Positions 1 through 7,719 of a stretch of DNA of 28,003 nucleotides are shown here, in pieces. Source of the stretch: an uncultured Collinsella sp. (GTDB lineage: Bacteria > Actinomycetota > Coriobacteriia > Coriobacteriales > Coriobacteriaceae); assembly GCA_900552425.1 (NCBI GenBank), contig URZR01000002.1, forward strand, positions 1-28,003, in the 5' to 3' direction. Positions within the stretch are counted from its first letter, which is position 1. The number at the start of each line of letters is the position of its first letter. The position numbers and the translations under genes were made by a program. The notes beneath the pieces are model-generated. The model did not search any database. It was not told the DNA's origin and saw only the letters and a program-made list of their open reading frames with translations.

Positions 1-56
1 TTAGAGGATGAACGTTCTTCGAAACCCGTCATTCAACCAGAGATTTTACATACCCG

Positions 57-88
57 AAAAAAGCCTCCCGAGCTGTTGCTCAGGAGGC
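57..88 (-). terminator. Rho-independent terminator after the downstream acetate kinase gene
   Basis: Positions 63-73 pair with 78-88 (11-bp stem with one C/A mismatch, loop 74-77). On the minus strand the stem is followed by six T (57-62). It lies 25 bases past the stop codon of the kinase gene at 114-1292, so it should end that transcript. Bases 1-56 hold nothing I can assign. Confidence 0.85.
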
Positions 89-113
89 CTTTCGTTTACA
101 TGCAATCGGCGCG

Positions 114-1292
114 CTAATTGTTCGCGGTCAGACGCTCGACGTCGTGGGCGATCATGTATTCCTCGTCGGTGGGGATGACCATGACCGTGACGGAAGAGCC
201 GGCGGCGCTGATGACCTGCGGGCCGTTGCCCACGGCCTCGCGGTTCTTGTTGTTGTCGATGCGCACGCCCAGCCACTCAAAGCAGTCGCAGAAGGCCTTG
301 CGGATCGACCAGTCGTTCTCGCCGATGCCGGCGGTAAAGGTGATGGTGTCCACGCCCGCCATGGAAGCGATCATGGAACCGGCCTGCTGCATGGCCTTGT
401 AGGCGAACATATCGAAGGCGAGCAGGCAGCGCTCGTCACCCTCAGAGGCGCGCGTACGGATGTCACGGGCATCGTTGGAGATGCCCGAGATGGCAAGCAG
501 ACCGGACTGCTTGTTCATCATGTCGTCGACTTCCTGATAGCTGTAGCCGCCCTCACGCTGGAGGTAGCACACGGTGGCCGGGTCAATGGAACCACAACGG
601 GTGCCCATCATCAGGCCATCGAGCGGCGTGAGGCCCATCGTAGTATCGCGGCACACACCGTCCTCGATGGCGGCAAGCGAAGCACCGTTGCCCAGATGGC
701 ACGAAAGCAGACGGTGGCAGCGCGAGCCCAGGATCTCCTTGGCCATCATCCACTCGTAACGGTGGCTCGTACCGTGCGCGCCGTACTTGCGCACGTGATA
801 CTTATCGCACACGTCCTTGGGCAGGGCGTAGGTGTAGGCGACCTCGGGCATGGTCATGTGGAACGAGGTGTCGAAGACGGCCACGTTGGGCAGCTCCGGA
901 TACTTCTCGCGGCAATACTCAATCGCCGCTGCCTCGCCGTAATTGTGCAGTGGGGCGAGCGGGGCCACCTCAAGGATCTTAGCCATGACCTCATCGTCGA
1001 CGACCGCGGAATCATCGAAGTGCCAGCCGCCCTGAACGATACGATGACCAATGCCATCAATCGTAAAGTCGGTCTTCTCGAGCTCCTCGAGCACACGAGC
1101 GATAGCAGAGCGATGATCGGGGAAGGGGACCTCCTCGGTCTGCTTGGCGCCACCGTTCTCGGAGTGGCCAAAGATGCCCATGTCCGATCCGATACGCTCG
1201 CAGTTGCCCTTGGCGAAAACCTCGCGGGTATCGGTATCCAAAAGCTGATATTTAAGGCTTGAGCTGCCGGCGTTGACAACAAGTACGTTCAT
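114..1292 (-). CDS. ackA: Acetate kinase (copy 1, downstream)
   Basis: 392 residues, the normal length for acetate kinase, which makes ATP from acetyl phosphate and ADP (substrate-level phosphorylation, with phosphotransacetylase) in the cytoplasm. Family motifs are visible: the N-terminal MNVLVVNAGSSSLKYQ strand, FDTSFHMTMP, YGAHGTSHRY, HLGNGASLAAI, TTMGLTPLDG followed by MMGTRCGSIDPATV, and FTAGIGEND near the C terminus. The ATG at 1290-1292 is preceded by AAAGGAG at good spacing. A second, clearly homologous kinase gene lies directly upstream (1457-2635), with a terminator between them, so each copy probably has its own promoter. No phosphotransacetylase gene is in the window. I am sure of the family; whether acetate is the main substrate of this copy cannot be read from sequence. 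Confidence 0.95.
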   Translation of the reverse strand: MNVLVVNAGSSSLKYQLLDTDTREVFAKGNCERIGSDMGIFGHSENGGAKQTEEVPFPDHRSAIARVLEELEKTDFTIDGIGHRIVQGGWHFDDSAVVDDEVMAKILEVAPLAPLHNYGEAAAIEYCREKYPELPNVAVFDTSFHMTMPEVAYTYALPKDVCDKYHVRKYGAHGTSHRYEWMMAKEILGSRCHRLLSCHLGNGASLAAIEDGVCRDTTMGLTPLDGLMMGTRCGSIDPATVCYLQREGGYSYQEVDDMMNKQSGLLAISGISNDARDIRTRASEGDERCLLAFDMFAYKAMQQAGSMIASMAGVDTITFTAGIGENDWSIRKAFCDCFEWLGVRIDNNKNREAVGNGPQVISAAGSSVTVMVIPTDEEYMIAHDVERLTANN

Positions 1293-1367
1293 GAGACTCC
1301 TTTGCAGTGCAATACGGTCGACGCAGACCCCTTAAGGCGACCGCATTTTAATAAGAAGTTATCACAA

Positions 1368-1387
1368 CTTGATAAATAGCTATCAAG
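1368..1387. promoter_or_regulatory. Inverted repeat upstream of acetate kinase copy 1 (possible operator)
   Basis: CTTGATA (1368-1374) is the exact inverse of TATCAAG (1381-1387), with a 6-base spacer. It sits in the AT-rich gap between the terminator of the upstream kinase gene and the start of this one, where the promoter should be. It could be an operator or part of the promoter; no hexamer pair around it is convincing. Confidence 0.35.
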
Positions 1388-1406
1388 CATATCGCCCAAC
1401 GAGCAC

Positions 1407-1445
1407 AAAAGAGGGGCCGAACGGCGCTCGGTCGTCCAGCCCCTC
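1407..1445 (-). terminator. Terminator between the two acetate kinase genes
   Basis: GAGGGGC (1411-1417) pairs with GCCCCTC (1439-1445), with further pairing possible in the 21-base loop. On the minus strand the stem runs into TTTT (1407-1410). It starts 12 bases after the stop codon of the upstream kinase gene. Confidence 0.7.
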
Positions 1446-1456
1446 CCCTCTTGCAA

Positions 1457-2635
1457 TTATTTGCCGTTGACGATGCGCTCGACGTCGGAAGCGATCATGA
1501 ACTCCTCGTCCGTGGGGATGACGAAAATCTTGACCTTGGAATCCTTGGCGGACAGGCACCAAGCGCCGTCGCCGCGCAGGGCGTTGCGGGCATGGTCCAT
1601 CTTGACGCCCATAAAGGCCAGACGGTCGGCCACGCCAGCGCGGACAGCCGGAGCGTGCTCGCCGATGCCGGCGGTAAAGACCAGGGTGTCCATGCCGCAC
1701 ATGGAAGTAGCCATCTCGGCAGCCTTGGCGGCAATCTTGTAGACAAACATGTCGAAAGCGAGCTGAGCATCGGGGTCACCAGCGGCGGCGAGCTCCTCGA
1801 CGTTGCGGCAGTCATTGGTCTTGCCACCGGTCACAGCCAAAAGGCCGGACTTTTTGTTCATCATCTCGTCGACCTCGTCGAAGGTGTAGCCGCCCTCGCG
1901 CTGCAGGTAGCACACAGTAGCAGGGTCGATGGAGCCGCAGCGGGTGCCCATCATGACGCCGTCGAGCGGCGTCAAGCCCATGGTGGTATCCATGCACTTG
2001 CCGTCCTCGATGGCGCACAGGGAGGCACCAGAGCCGATGTGGCACACGACGACCTTGCGGGCCTCGCCGTTGGTCATCTCGGCGACCTTCTTGGAGATGT
2101 AGCGATAGCTGGTGCCGTGGGCGCCGTACTTACGGATGTGCAGCTTGTCGCAAACATCCTTGGGAAGGGCGTAGGTCTTGGCGACCTCGGGCATATTGAA
2201 GTGGAAAGCGGTGTCGTAGACCGTAACGTTGGGCAGATCGGGATACTGCTCGAGGCAGTACTCGATAACGTTGGCCTCGGGGTTGTTGTGCAGCGGCGCC
2301 AGCGGGGCGACCTCGCGGATCTTGGCGAGGACGTCCTCGTCGACGAGGGAGGAATCACCAAAGTACCAACCGCCCTGAACGATACGGTGGCCGATGCCCT
2401 CGATCTTGACGCCGTTGGCCTCAAGGTCCTTCAGGACGACTTCGATGGCGACCTTGTGGTCGGGGAACTCGATGTTCTCGGTCACCTTCTTGGAGCCATT
2501 GGCAGCATGGGTGAAGGTACCACCGGTAAAGCAGACGCGCTCGCAGGAGCCCTTTGCGGACACCTTATGGGACTTGGTGTCGATGACCTGATACTTAAGG
2601 GTCGAAGATCCCGCGTTGACGACCAGAACGTTCAT
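1457..2635 (-). CDS. ackA: Acetate kinase (copy 2, upstream)
   Basis: 392 residues, the same length as the neighbouring copy and similar along its whole length. Whole blocks are identical, for example TTMGLTPLDG and the stretch from MMGTRCGSIDP to CYLQREGGY. Motifs are NAGSSTLKYQ, YDTAFHFNMP, YGAHGTSYRY, HIGSGASLCAI and FTAGIGEHA. Like copy 1 it should phosphorylate ADP from acetyl phosphate in the cytoplasm. The two proteins differ most at residues 30-65 and in the C-terminal third, so this is an old duplication and not an assembly artefact. The ATG at 2633-2635 has GGGAG upstream. The active-site-proximal GTSHRY of copy 1 reads GTSYRY here, a small difference that could affect activity or substrate. 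Confidence 0.95.
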   Translation of the reverse strand: MNVLVVNAGSSTLKYQVIDTKSHKVSAKGSCERVCFTGGTFTHAANGSKKVTENIEFPDHKVAIEVVLKDLEANGVKIEGIGHRIVQGGWYFGDSSLVDEDVLAKIREVAPLAPLHNNPEANVIEYCLEQYPDLPNVTVYDTAFHFNMPEVAKTYALPKDVCDKLHIRKYGAHGTSYRYISKKVAEMTNGEARKVVVCHIGSGASLCAIEDGKCMDTTMGLTPLDGVMMGTRCGSIDPATVCYLQREGGYTFDEVDEMMNKKSGLLAVTGGKTNDCRNVEELAAAGDPDAQLAFDMFVYKIAAKAAEMATSMCGMDTLVFTAGIGEHAPAVRAGVADRLAFMGVKMDHARNALRGDGAWCLSAKDSKVKIFVIPTDEEFMIASDVERIVNGK

Positions 2636-2707
2636 GTGTCTCCCTACTAACAGGCGGTGTGGCGCCGCCAGGTTACATACGCTTCAATAATACCCCTAAA
2701 CGCGCGC

Positions 2708-2724
2708 CCTCCCTAAGCGGGAGG
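2708..2724 (-). terminator. Short hairpin after the MFS gene (weak terminator)
   Basis: CCTCCC (2708-2713) and GGGAGG (2719-2724) form a perfect 6-bp stem with a 5-base loop, 7 bases past the stop codon of the transporter gene. No T tract follows on the minus strand, so factor-independent termination is uncertain and some read-through into the kinase genes is possible. Confidence 0.35.
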
Positions 2725-2731
2725 TAATATA

Positions 2732-3925
2732 TCAACACTCGAGCGTCGTATTCTTCGAGCGGGAACCGCCGCAATCCTTAGTAAGCTTGAATAACGCCGG
2801 AATATAAAGGAGCGCCGAGAGAAGAAGCGCCGCCAATATAGCCGAAGAGACCCCGATAGACGAAACAATCAGCGCGTTGAACGCATAAAACAAGATTGCT
2901 CCAACCGAAACCATCAGGCTCTGAACCGAGATGAGGGTACAGCGAAACTGCGCAGGTGCATTGCTCTGAAAAATCGAATATTTAATCGGAGCAAGGAAAA
3001 CGTACGCGACGGTCTGCAGGATATACAGCAGGGGCAGGAACGAGCGCGGCGTAAAAGGCAGTAGAAAGAACGCGGTCAACAGATACCTCGAGCAGCCCAT
3101 GATTCGAGCGAAACGTCGACCATCGAGTCTCTGAAGCAACGACGGAACAGCCAGCCCTAGACCAGCAGAGCACAAGAGCTGGACTGCAATCGTCACGCCT
3201 GAGGCAACTGAGCCTATCCCCTTCTCGTTTAACATCAACGTGAAGAAATCCTCGAGCGAAACAAAGGCAAACGCCTGCGAAACGTCCATGATATACGCCT
3301 CGATGAGACGAGGATTGAACGAGATTGCTTGAGCTATTTGCCGAACGGTCACATGATTCTCCTCCCTGATCGCCTTTGAACCGACGCGGGGTTCGTGAAT
3401 CAGGGCAACGGCAGCGAGCGTTAAGACCATAGCTACGATATCGCATGAAAGACCAACCCGATAAGCCTGCGCGGCCGAAATCACACCACCAAGGAAAGCC
3501 GATATCGCATACGAGGCGTAGAAAACGAAGCGCTCGATAACGTTTAGGGAGACCAAGGCATCCTGAGGGACATTGTCGACATAGATGGCCTCAATAGAGC
3601 CGCTGATGCATGCAACACAAATGCCTTTGACAGCAAATGCGGTAACAAGCGCAATCGGCGAATGCACAAAGAGTAGTGCAAGATAGTATGCGATCAGGCC
3701 GGCAACACCCAGTAGCCCGCTCATCTTTCTGCCGTAACGGTCTGCAATATATCCGGTGGGTATCTCTGAGGCGAACTTGCTGACCTGATAGGCTAGCAGC
3801 ATTGCCGAGATGACCGTAAGCGAGAAGCCCTCGTACTCGAGATAGACAGTCAGGAAATAAAGGATCGTGCTGAAGTTCGACAGGAACACGAACAGCATGT
3901 AGGGCAGTATGACCTTCCTAAGCAT
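2732..3925 (-). CDS. MFS transporter, probable exporter of the RiPP cluster
   Basis: 397 residues, the usual size of a 12-helix major facilitator protein of the inner membrane. The N-terminal half holds helix 1 (about residues 8-28) and the MFS motif A between helices 2 and 3, GYIADRYGRKMSG (about residues 58-70). Further hydrophobic helices continue to residue 380, and a basic tail follows. The ATG at 3925 overlaps the end of the upstream radical SAM gene by 8 bases, so the two are translationally coupled and belong to one operon. In that context the likely job is export of, or self-protection against, the modified peptide; this is inference from position. No ABC exporter or leader peptidase gene is nearby. 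A nutrient or drug transporter cannot be excluded. Confidence 0.8.
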   Translation of the reverse strand: MLRKVILPYMLFVFLSNFSTILYFLTVYLEYEGFSLTVISAMLLAYQVSKFASEIPTGYIADRYGRKMSGLLGVAGLIAYYLALLFVHSPIALVTAFAVKGICVACISGSIEAIYVDNVPQDALVSLNVIERFVFYASYAISAFLGGVISAAQAYRVGLSCDIVAMVLTLAAVALIHEPRVGSKAIREENHVTVRQIAQAISFNPRLIEAYIMDVSQAFAFVSLEDFFTLMLNEKGIGSVASGVTIAVQLLCSAGLGLAVPSLLQRLDGRRFARIMGCSRYLLTAFFLLPFTPRSFLPLLYILQTVAYVFLAPIKYSIFQSNAPAQFRCTLISVQSLMVSVGAILFYAFNALIVSSIGVSSAILAALLLSALLYIPALFKLTKDCGGSRSKNTTLEC

Positions 3926-5213
3926 TTACGCCCTCCGGAAGACCAATTTTCCAGGAAATATATCGGTTGAGCATATCGGAGATGTCAGAAAAATACAGGC
4001 AGCTCTCATACGTTGAGCAGACAGCGCGTCTCATACGACAGGCACCCCCGCAAACGGGATAAACAGGACATTTCGAACAGGGTCCCTCCATAAGAACAGC
4101 CTTGCCGCTAAGCAATCGCTCAGTGTTGTCGAAGTACGAACAGGAATCCTCTTCAACAGTGCCTATTGGAACCGAATTAAAACCGGCTTCATTGCAGTCA
4201 TAGACGGCCCCCTCTGGGGAAAACAAAAGAACCGATCCGGAAAGACAGTCGCCAAATAGTGGATAATGCGCCTGATCTTCTTCGAATATCTGGTAGAAAT
4301 AGCTCGCTTGGTTCACTGCGAGTTCTGACAAGGATATGTATCCTTCCAAGCATAGTTCGAGTAATTGCCAGAAAGAAACGGACTTCTCATATGAAGGGTA
4401 TTCAACCCGGTGAATCTCATATTTAAAGCCAGGATGCCTCCAATAAGGTTGCCGCAGCATATCAATATTATTTTGAGAAACATTTAGACGAACCGAGACG
4501 TCTATTCCATTCAACATAGCAGTTTGAATAGAAGATACCACCCGATCATATGTCCCTCCCCCATCGAAAGTCCTTCGGACGCCATCGTGCGCAAAACGGT
4601 CGCCATCCAAAGTAACGGTAACGCCGTCTAACACCTCACCGCTCCGCTTTAAAATCGTTAGATAGCAGGGCAATTGAATCCCGTTAGTAATAACTCGAAG
4701 ACGAAAACCGCTCCTCCTGCAGATATCTACAGCCTCAGCGACCAAGCTCATGTTTTTCGCCAGAAATGGCTCACCGCCATACAGAACAATAACGATTTGA
4801 GAAGGATTGATTGCTAATTTAAGAAGTCTATTCAAACGTAATTCTATATTTCTAAGAGAATCCAGCGTCATAGACCGGCATTGATACCCATTTGAAGCTT
4901 GAAAACAATAGGAACAGCGCAAGTTGCATTCATGGGTTAGTTGGAGATATACATAACAAGTAGTCTCATGTCCTTTTAGATAGGTGCCCCAGAGCCGAGC
5001 TATCGATTCGCGCTGCTCATTATCCCGCGTTTGCAGATGTCCCCGTTTTTCAAGATAAGACAGTTGATGCCTGTCGAGCATTCCCACGGAAATCGAATAT
5101 TGGTCATCAATAAGACCAGAATCGATAGTATCAAGCGTTCCGCACAGATAATTTGCCAACACCATCTTTCCGTCGCATTCGGAGGCAACAGTGAAATCCG
5201 CTTGCACAAACAT
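3918..5213 (-). CDS. Radical SAM/SPASM peptide maturase (second)
   Basis: 431 residues. The radical SAM cluster motif is CNLRCSYC (Cys 96, 100, 103), followed by LYGGEP (about 145-149) and ITNGIQ, the SAM-binding pattern of this superfamily. The C-terminal third is a SPASM-type auxiliary Fe-S region with Cys 323, 340, 379, 382, 388, 392, 399 and 405 (CSKCPVYPVCGGAC). The first 90 residues before the radical SAM core resemble the N-terminal region of peptide-modifying SPASM enzymes, where a precursor-recognition fold often sits; that part is inference. Its ATG shares one base with the stop codon of the preceding maturase gene (TGATG), and its own end overlaps the transporter gene. With the small peptide gene upstream, it most likely installs a thioether or C-C crosslink. 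Codon use is AT-rich compared with the rest of the window. Confidence 0.88.
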   Translation of the reverse strand: MFVQADFTVASECDGKMVLANYLCGTLDTIDSGLIDDQYSISVGMLDRHQLSYLEKRGHLQTRDNEQRESIARLWGTYLKGHETTCYVYLQLTHECNLRCSYCFQASNGYQCRSMTLDSLRNIELRLNRLLKLAINPSQIVIVLYGGEPFLAKNMSLVAEAVDICRRSGFRLRVITNGIQLPCYLTILKRSGEVLDGVTVTLDGDRFAHDGVRRTFDGGGTYDRVVSSIQTAMLNGIDVSVRLNVSQNNIDMLRQPYWRHPGFKYEIHRVEYPSYEKSVSFWQLLELCLEGYISLSELAVNQASYFYQIFEEDQAHYPLFGDCLSGSVLLFSPEGAVYDCNEAGFNSVPIGTVEEDSCSYFDNTERLLSGKAVLMEGPCSKCPVYPVCGGACRMRRAVCSTYESCLYFSDISDMLNRYISWKIGLPEGVNA

Positions 5214-6583
5214 CAGCAGTGTCCCCCATCACAACGAGAAGGGCAATGACGATGCACTTCATAATTCAAAATTGAATGAAAATCCGGACACGTTATAGAG
5301 CCCTCCCTTAATTCAGATAGAGTAAGTTTTCCAGTGCAGCCGCCACCGCAAACATATCTATAGCGACAGACTCGACAGCCGTTCATTTGAAGCACAGAAC
5401 GACTCTGATAATATGACAGCAACTTCTCGTCCCATGCTGTCGCACCGTGGTCGTCGAAACCAACAGCTCGAGACCGGTCGCCCATAGCCCACCAGCATTT
5501 ATAAACATGGCCAAATTGATCGTATATAAATTGATTGCTCATTGCGCTGCATGTCTTAATTTTTGGATGGAAGACGCCGTCATTAAATATCGATTCGACT
5601 AACTTTCTCCCGTGATACTCAATGAGGAGATTCTTAAGACCAGAGTTTTCGTCCTTCAGCTTCTCAAGATATTTAATTCCCTCAAGCTCATCAAGCACGT
5701 TATCACTTTGACAGCAGCCTTCCTGTTGCATAAGGTAGACATAAAAAAGCACAGGGTCAAACCTCTGAATTAGAGGTTCTATTTCAGTCAACGAGCCAAT
5801 ATTGAGTTTCGTCGCATTAATCCTCACTCGTAAATTGAGCTCGAGACCATTTAGCAGCTCAATCGAGTGAACAATACGATTGAAAGTCGGCCTACCGTCA
5901 ATGGCAACCCTAATTGAATCATGTATCTTCTGGGCACCATCTAATGTAATTTGTATATCATCAATAACAGAGACGTAATTTGAGATTAGCGGCAAATACT
6001 CTGGAACAGCAAGCGCATTCGTAACGAATGAAACCTTAAAGCTCCTTTTTTCGCACCCTATGAGGATTTTTTCAATTGTGCGAAACGTAAAACCTTGCAG
6101 AGGTTCACCACCGGTGATTGTCACCAGTACTCTGGATGCATCAAATTCCCCATAACGCTTCTTAAACTTAAGAAGAACTTTGGCTGCAAACGAGAAAAAA
6201 GAATCAACGTCTAATTCAATTTCTTTGTTATGCCGGATATTGCGCGAAATGCTAGCCCTTTCAAAACAATAGTAGCAATCAAGATTACACGAATAGGTTG
6301 GGACTACAATAAAATTTGGCGTTTCTTTAACCGACTCCCGCGCCAACCGTCTATCGACTCCCTGAACAAACTGGTCGCGTGCCATTTCGGAAACAAAGAT
6401 ATAGCCACGCTTGTTTAGTTGGGCGAGCGTATTGGAGTCAAGCTCGTCAAAGCAACCAGAGCGAACAGCACGCGCGATAGATGCATTCACAATGTCGGCG
6501 TTTCCATTTATCAAATTAATTAAAACAGAATCATTCTCGTCCAGATTGATGAGCTCGAGTTCATTCAATTTTGCCAATGCCAT
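5213..6583 (-). CDS. Radical SAM/SPASM peptide maturase (first)
   Basis: 456 residues. The [4Fe-4S]-SAM motif is CNLDCYYC (Cys 99, 103, 106), followed by TGGEP (157-161). The SPASM region has Cys 345, 363, 403, 406, 412, 416 and 432 (CRVCRYRYVCGGGC). An unusual Cys-rich tail, HCPSRCDGGHC, closes the protein (446-456) and could bind another metal. About 95 residues precede the core, as in SPASM maturases with a precursor-binding N-terminal domain. The ATG has GGAGGGG 5-6 bases upstream, a strong site that lies just after the terminator hairpin at 6596-6620. The gene is AT-rich. It is only distantly similar to the second maturase, so the pair may act on different residues or as a heteromer, as in two-maturase sactipeptide loci. 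The exact chemistry is unknown. Confidence 0.88.
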   Translation of the reverse strand: MALAKLNELELINLDENDSVLINLINGNADIVNASIARAVRSGCFDELDSNTLAQLNKRGYIFVSEMARDQFVQGVDRRLARESVKETPNFIVVPTYSCNLDCYYCFERASISRNIRHNKEIELDVDSFFSFAAKVLLKFKKRYGEFDASRVLVTITGGEPLQGFTFRTIEKILIGCEKRSFKVSFVTNALAVPEYLPLISNYVSVIDDIQITLDGAQKIHDSIRVAIDGRPTFNRIVHSIELLNGLELNLRVRINATKLNIGSLTEIEPLIQRFDPVLFYVYLMQQEGCCQSDNVLDELEGIKYLEKLKDENSGLKNLLIEYHGRKLVESIFNDGVFHPKIKTCSAMSNQFIYDQFGHVYKCWWAMGDRSRAVGFDDHGATAWDEKLLSYYQSRSVLQMNGCRVCRYRYVCGGGCTGKLTLSELREGSITCPDFHSILNYEVHRHCPSRCDGGHC

Positions 6584-6595
6584 TGAATCCCCTCC

Positions 6596-6620
6596 AAAAA
6601 AGGCGGCTCAGAGAGCCGCC
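6596..6620 (-). terminator. Internal terminator between precursor gene and maturase genes
   Basis: GGCGGCTC (6602-6609) pairs perfectly with GAGCCGCC (6613-6620), loop of 3. On the minus strand a run of six T follows (6596-6601). It lies 13 bases after the stop codon of the 25-residue peptide and directly before the maturase ribosome binding site. This placement, known from bacteriocin and RiPP operons, would give much more precursor mRNA than maturase mRNA through partial read-through. Confidence 0.85.
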
Positions 6621-6633
6621 CTCGCTTTGAAAA

Positions 6634-6711
6634 TTAAGCTTTGCAAGCGTTATACATGCAGACAACGCGTTCAGAGCTCACATCGGCATTCGTTTTATTA
6701 AGGGGAGTCAT
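6634..6711 (-). CDS. Putative RiPP precursor peptide, 25 residues
   Basis: A short open frame, ATG at 6709-6711 to TAA at 6634-6636. It has a hydrophilic N-terminal part, MTPLNKTNADVSSER, and a C-terminal part, VVCMYNACKA, with two Cys four residues apart (C18, C23) plus one Tyr and one Asn. GAAAGG lies 8 bases upstream of the ATG, and an in-frame TAG further upstream fixes the start. A strong terminator follows, then two SPASM maturase genes and an MFS gene on the same strand. The size, Cys placement at the C terminus, abundance-type expression layout and neighbours fit a leader-core precursor modified by the two radical SAM enzymes. No double-Gly cleavage site is seen. I do not recognise the family; it is not an obvious SCIFF, subtilosin, KxxxW or mycofactocin precursor. 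Confidence 0.72.
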   Translation of the reverse strand: MTPLNKTNADVSSERVVCMYNACKA

Positions 6712-6753
6712 ATGTATACCTTTCTATCCTGTCATCAGAACATGGCGATCGCT

Positions 6754-6783
6754 TGAATAGAAAAGTAGCCCGAAAATTGTCAA
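6754..6783 (-). promoter_or_regulatory. Probable promoter of the peptide operon
   Basis: On the minus strand a perfect -35 TTGACA (6778-6783) is followed after 18 bases by TATTCA (6754-6759), a poor -10. The start of transcription would fall about 35-40 bases before the peptide ATG. The weak -10 and the neighbouring LysR gene suggest an activated promoter; this is inference. Confidence 0.5.
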
Positions 6784-6816
6784 CCAGAAGAAAGAGACCG
6801 ACAAATTATATTTACC

Positions 6817-6835
6817 CGGCATCTATCTAATGCCG
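6817..6835. promoter_or_regulatory. Inverted repeat at the end of the LysR gene
   Basis: CGGCAT (6817-6822) and ATGCCG (6830-6835) flank 7 bases that include the LysR stop codon. It lies 34 bases upstream of the -35 box of the peptide operon. It could be a weak terminator stem (no T tract) or a regulator binding site. Confidence 0.3.
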
Positions 6836-7719
6836 CATAGAGTTTTCATAAGATGCCAAAACACAGTACGGTGTCTTTCCGTCCATTCATTTTTCCTAAA
6901 ACAGAAATAAACGGGAAGGTAGAGTTCTCTAGATGCCCTAATGTCGAACTCCAATATTGACGAGTTTTCTGCACAGATCCGGGAACCAGAAAACGCGAGT
7001 ATTCTTCCCCCTGAATTTAGAAAACGGCATTGCTCCGAAATCGAATACTCCACGTCACGAAATTTCAAATCATGAAGTTGAGTTTCCGGACACTTTGATA
7101 GGGCAGTCAAACAAGGCCCCAAGTTAATGGGAACGGCGACCCTACTGTCGAAGAGATCTTCAATTCGAACCAAGCGAGATAAAGAAGGGTGATCGGAGCG
7201 GGCAAGCACCTTAAGGCTCTTCTCTCCGAGATTTTTGTAGTTCAAGCTGCCGTCGCGAGGTTCTTCAAACGAAACGGCGGCATCTGAGATACCCATCATC
7301 AATGATTCAAAGCATGCAGCGCTCGGCTGATGCCAGACGTCTAGGTGAATCTCAGAATGCTCCTCTACGAACTTATCGTAGCAATCGTCAGAAAACAGCT
7401 CGCCCCTACCGTGCAGGCAAGGAACGTAAAGTCGAAAATGGCCGTCAGGAGAAACGCCCCGAACATCTTGGTTGGCAAAATGCCTGAGCCCATCAATCTG
7501 GTTCAGAACATCCTGAGCACGGCGAGCGAATTCTCTTCCCTCTGAGGTGGGGACGATCTCACGCCCCGCGCGATCAATCAGCTCAACGCCCAGTTCGGAT
7601 TCAAGTTTTTTAATTGCGACCGAGACGGCCTGCGGCGTTACATGAAGCATAGAGGCCGCCCGGCGAACACCGCCCAGCCTTACAACGGCATCGAGGTACT
7701 CCAATTGCGACAAGTTCAT
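6823..7719 (-). CDS. LysR-family transcriptional regulator
   Basis: 298 residues from the ATG at 7719; a TTG one codon earlier is possible, but AAGGAT is well spaced for the ATG. The N-terminal winged helix-turn-helix is typical: MNLSQLEYLDAVVRLGG, then RRAASMLHVTPQAVSVAIKKLESELGVEL (about 19-47) and PTSEGREFARRA. The rest (about 90-290) is the co-inducer-binding domain, which is divergent. It acts in the cytoplasm as a DNA-binding activator or repressor. It is the gene immediately upstream of the peptide-maturase-transporter operon and on the same strand, so it is the obvious candidate to control it. LysR regulators of RiPP clusters are less common than Rgg or two-component systems, so the ligand is of interest. 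The terminator of the upstream xse operon separates it from that operon. Confidence 0.88.
   Translation of the reverse strand: MNLSQLEYLDAVVRLGGVRRAASMLHVTPQAVSVAIKKLESELGVELIDRAGREIVPTSEGREFARRAQDVLNQIDGLRHFANQDVRGVSPDGHFRLYVPCLHGRGELFSDDCYDKFVEEHSEIHLDVWHQPSAACFESLMMGISDAAVSFEEPRDGSLNYKNLGEKSLKVLARSDHPSLSRLVRIEDLFDSRVAVPINLGPCLTALSKCPETQLHDLKFRDVEYSISEQCRFLNSGGRILAFSGSRICAENSSILEFDIRASRELYLPVYFCFRKNEWTERHRTVFWHLMKTLCGIR

Noticed and set aside
1451..2650. 399-residue antisense frame over acetate kinase copy 2 (and a similar one at 144-1262 over copy 1)
   Set aside because: Both are shadows of GC-rich coding DNA; they resemble each other only because the kinase genes do.
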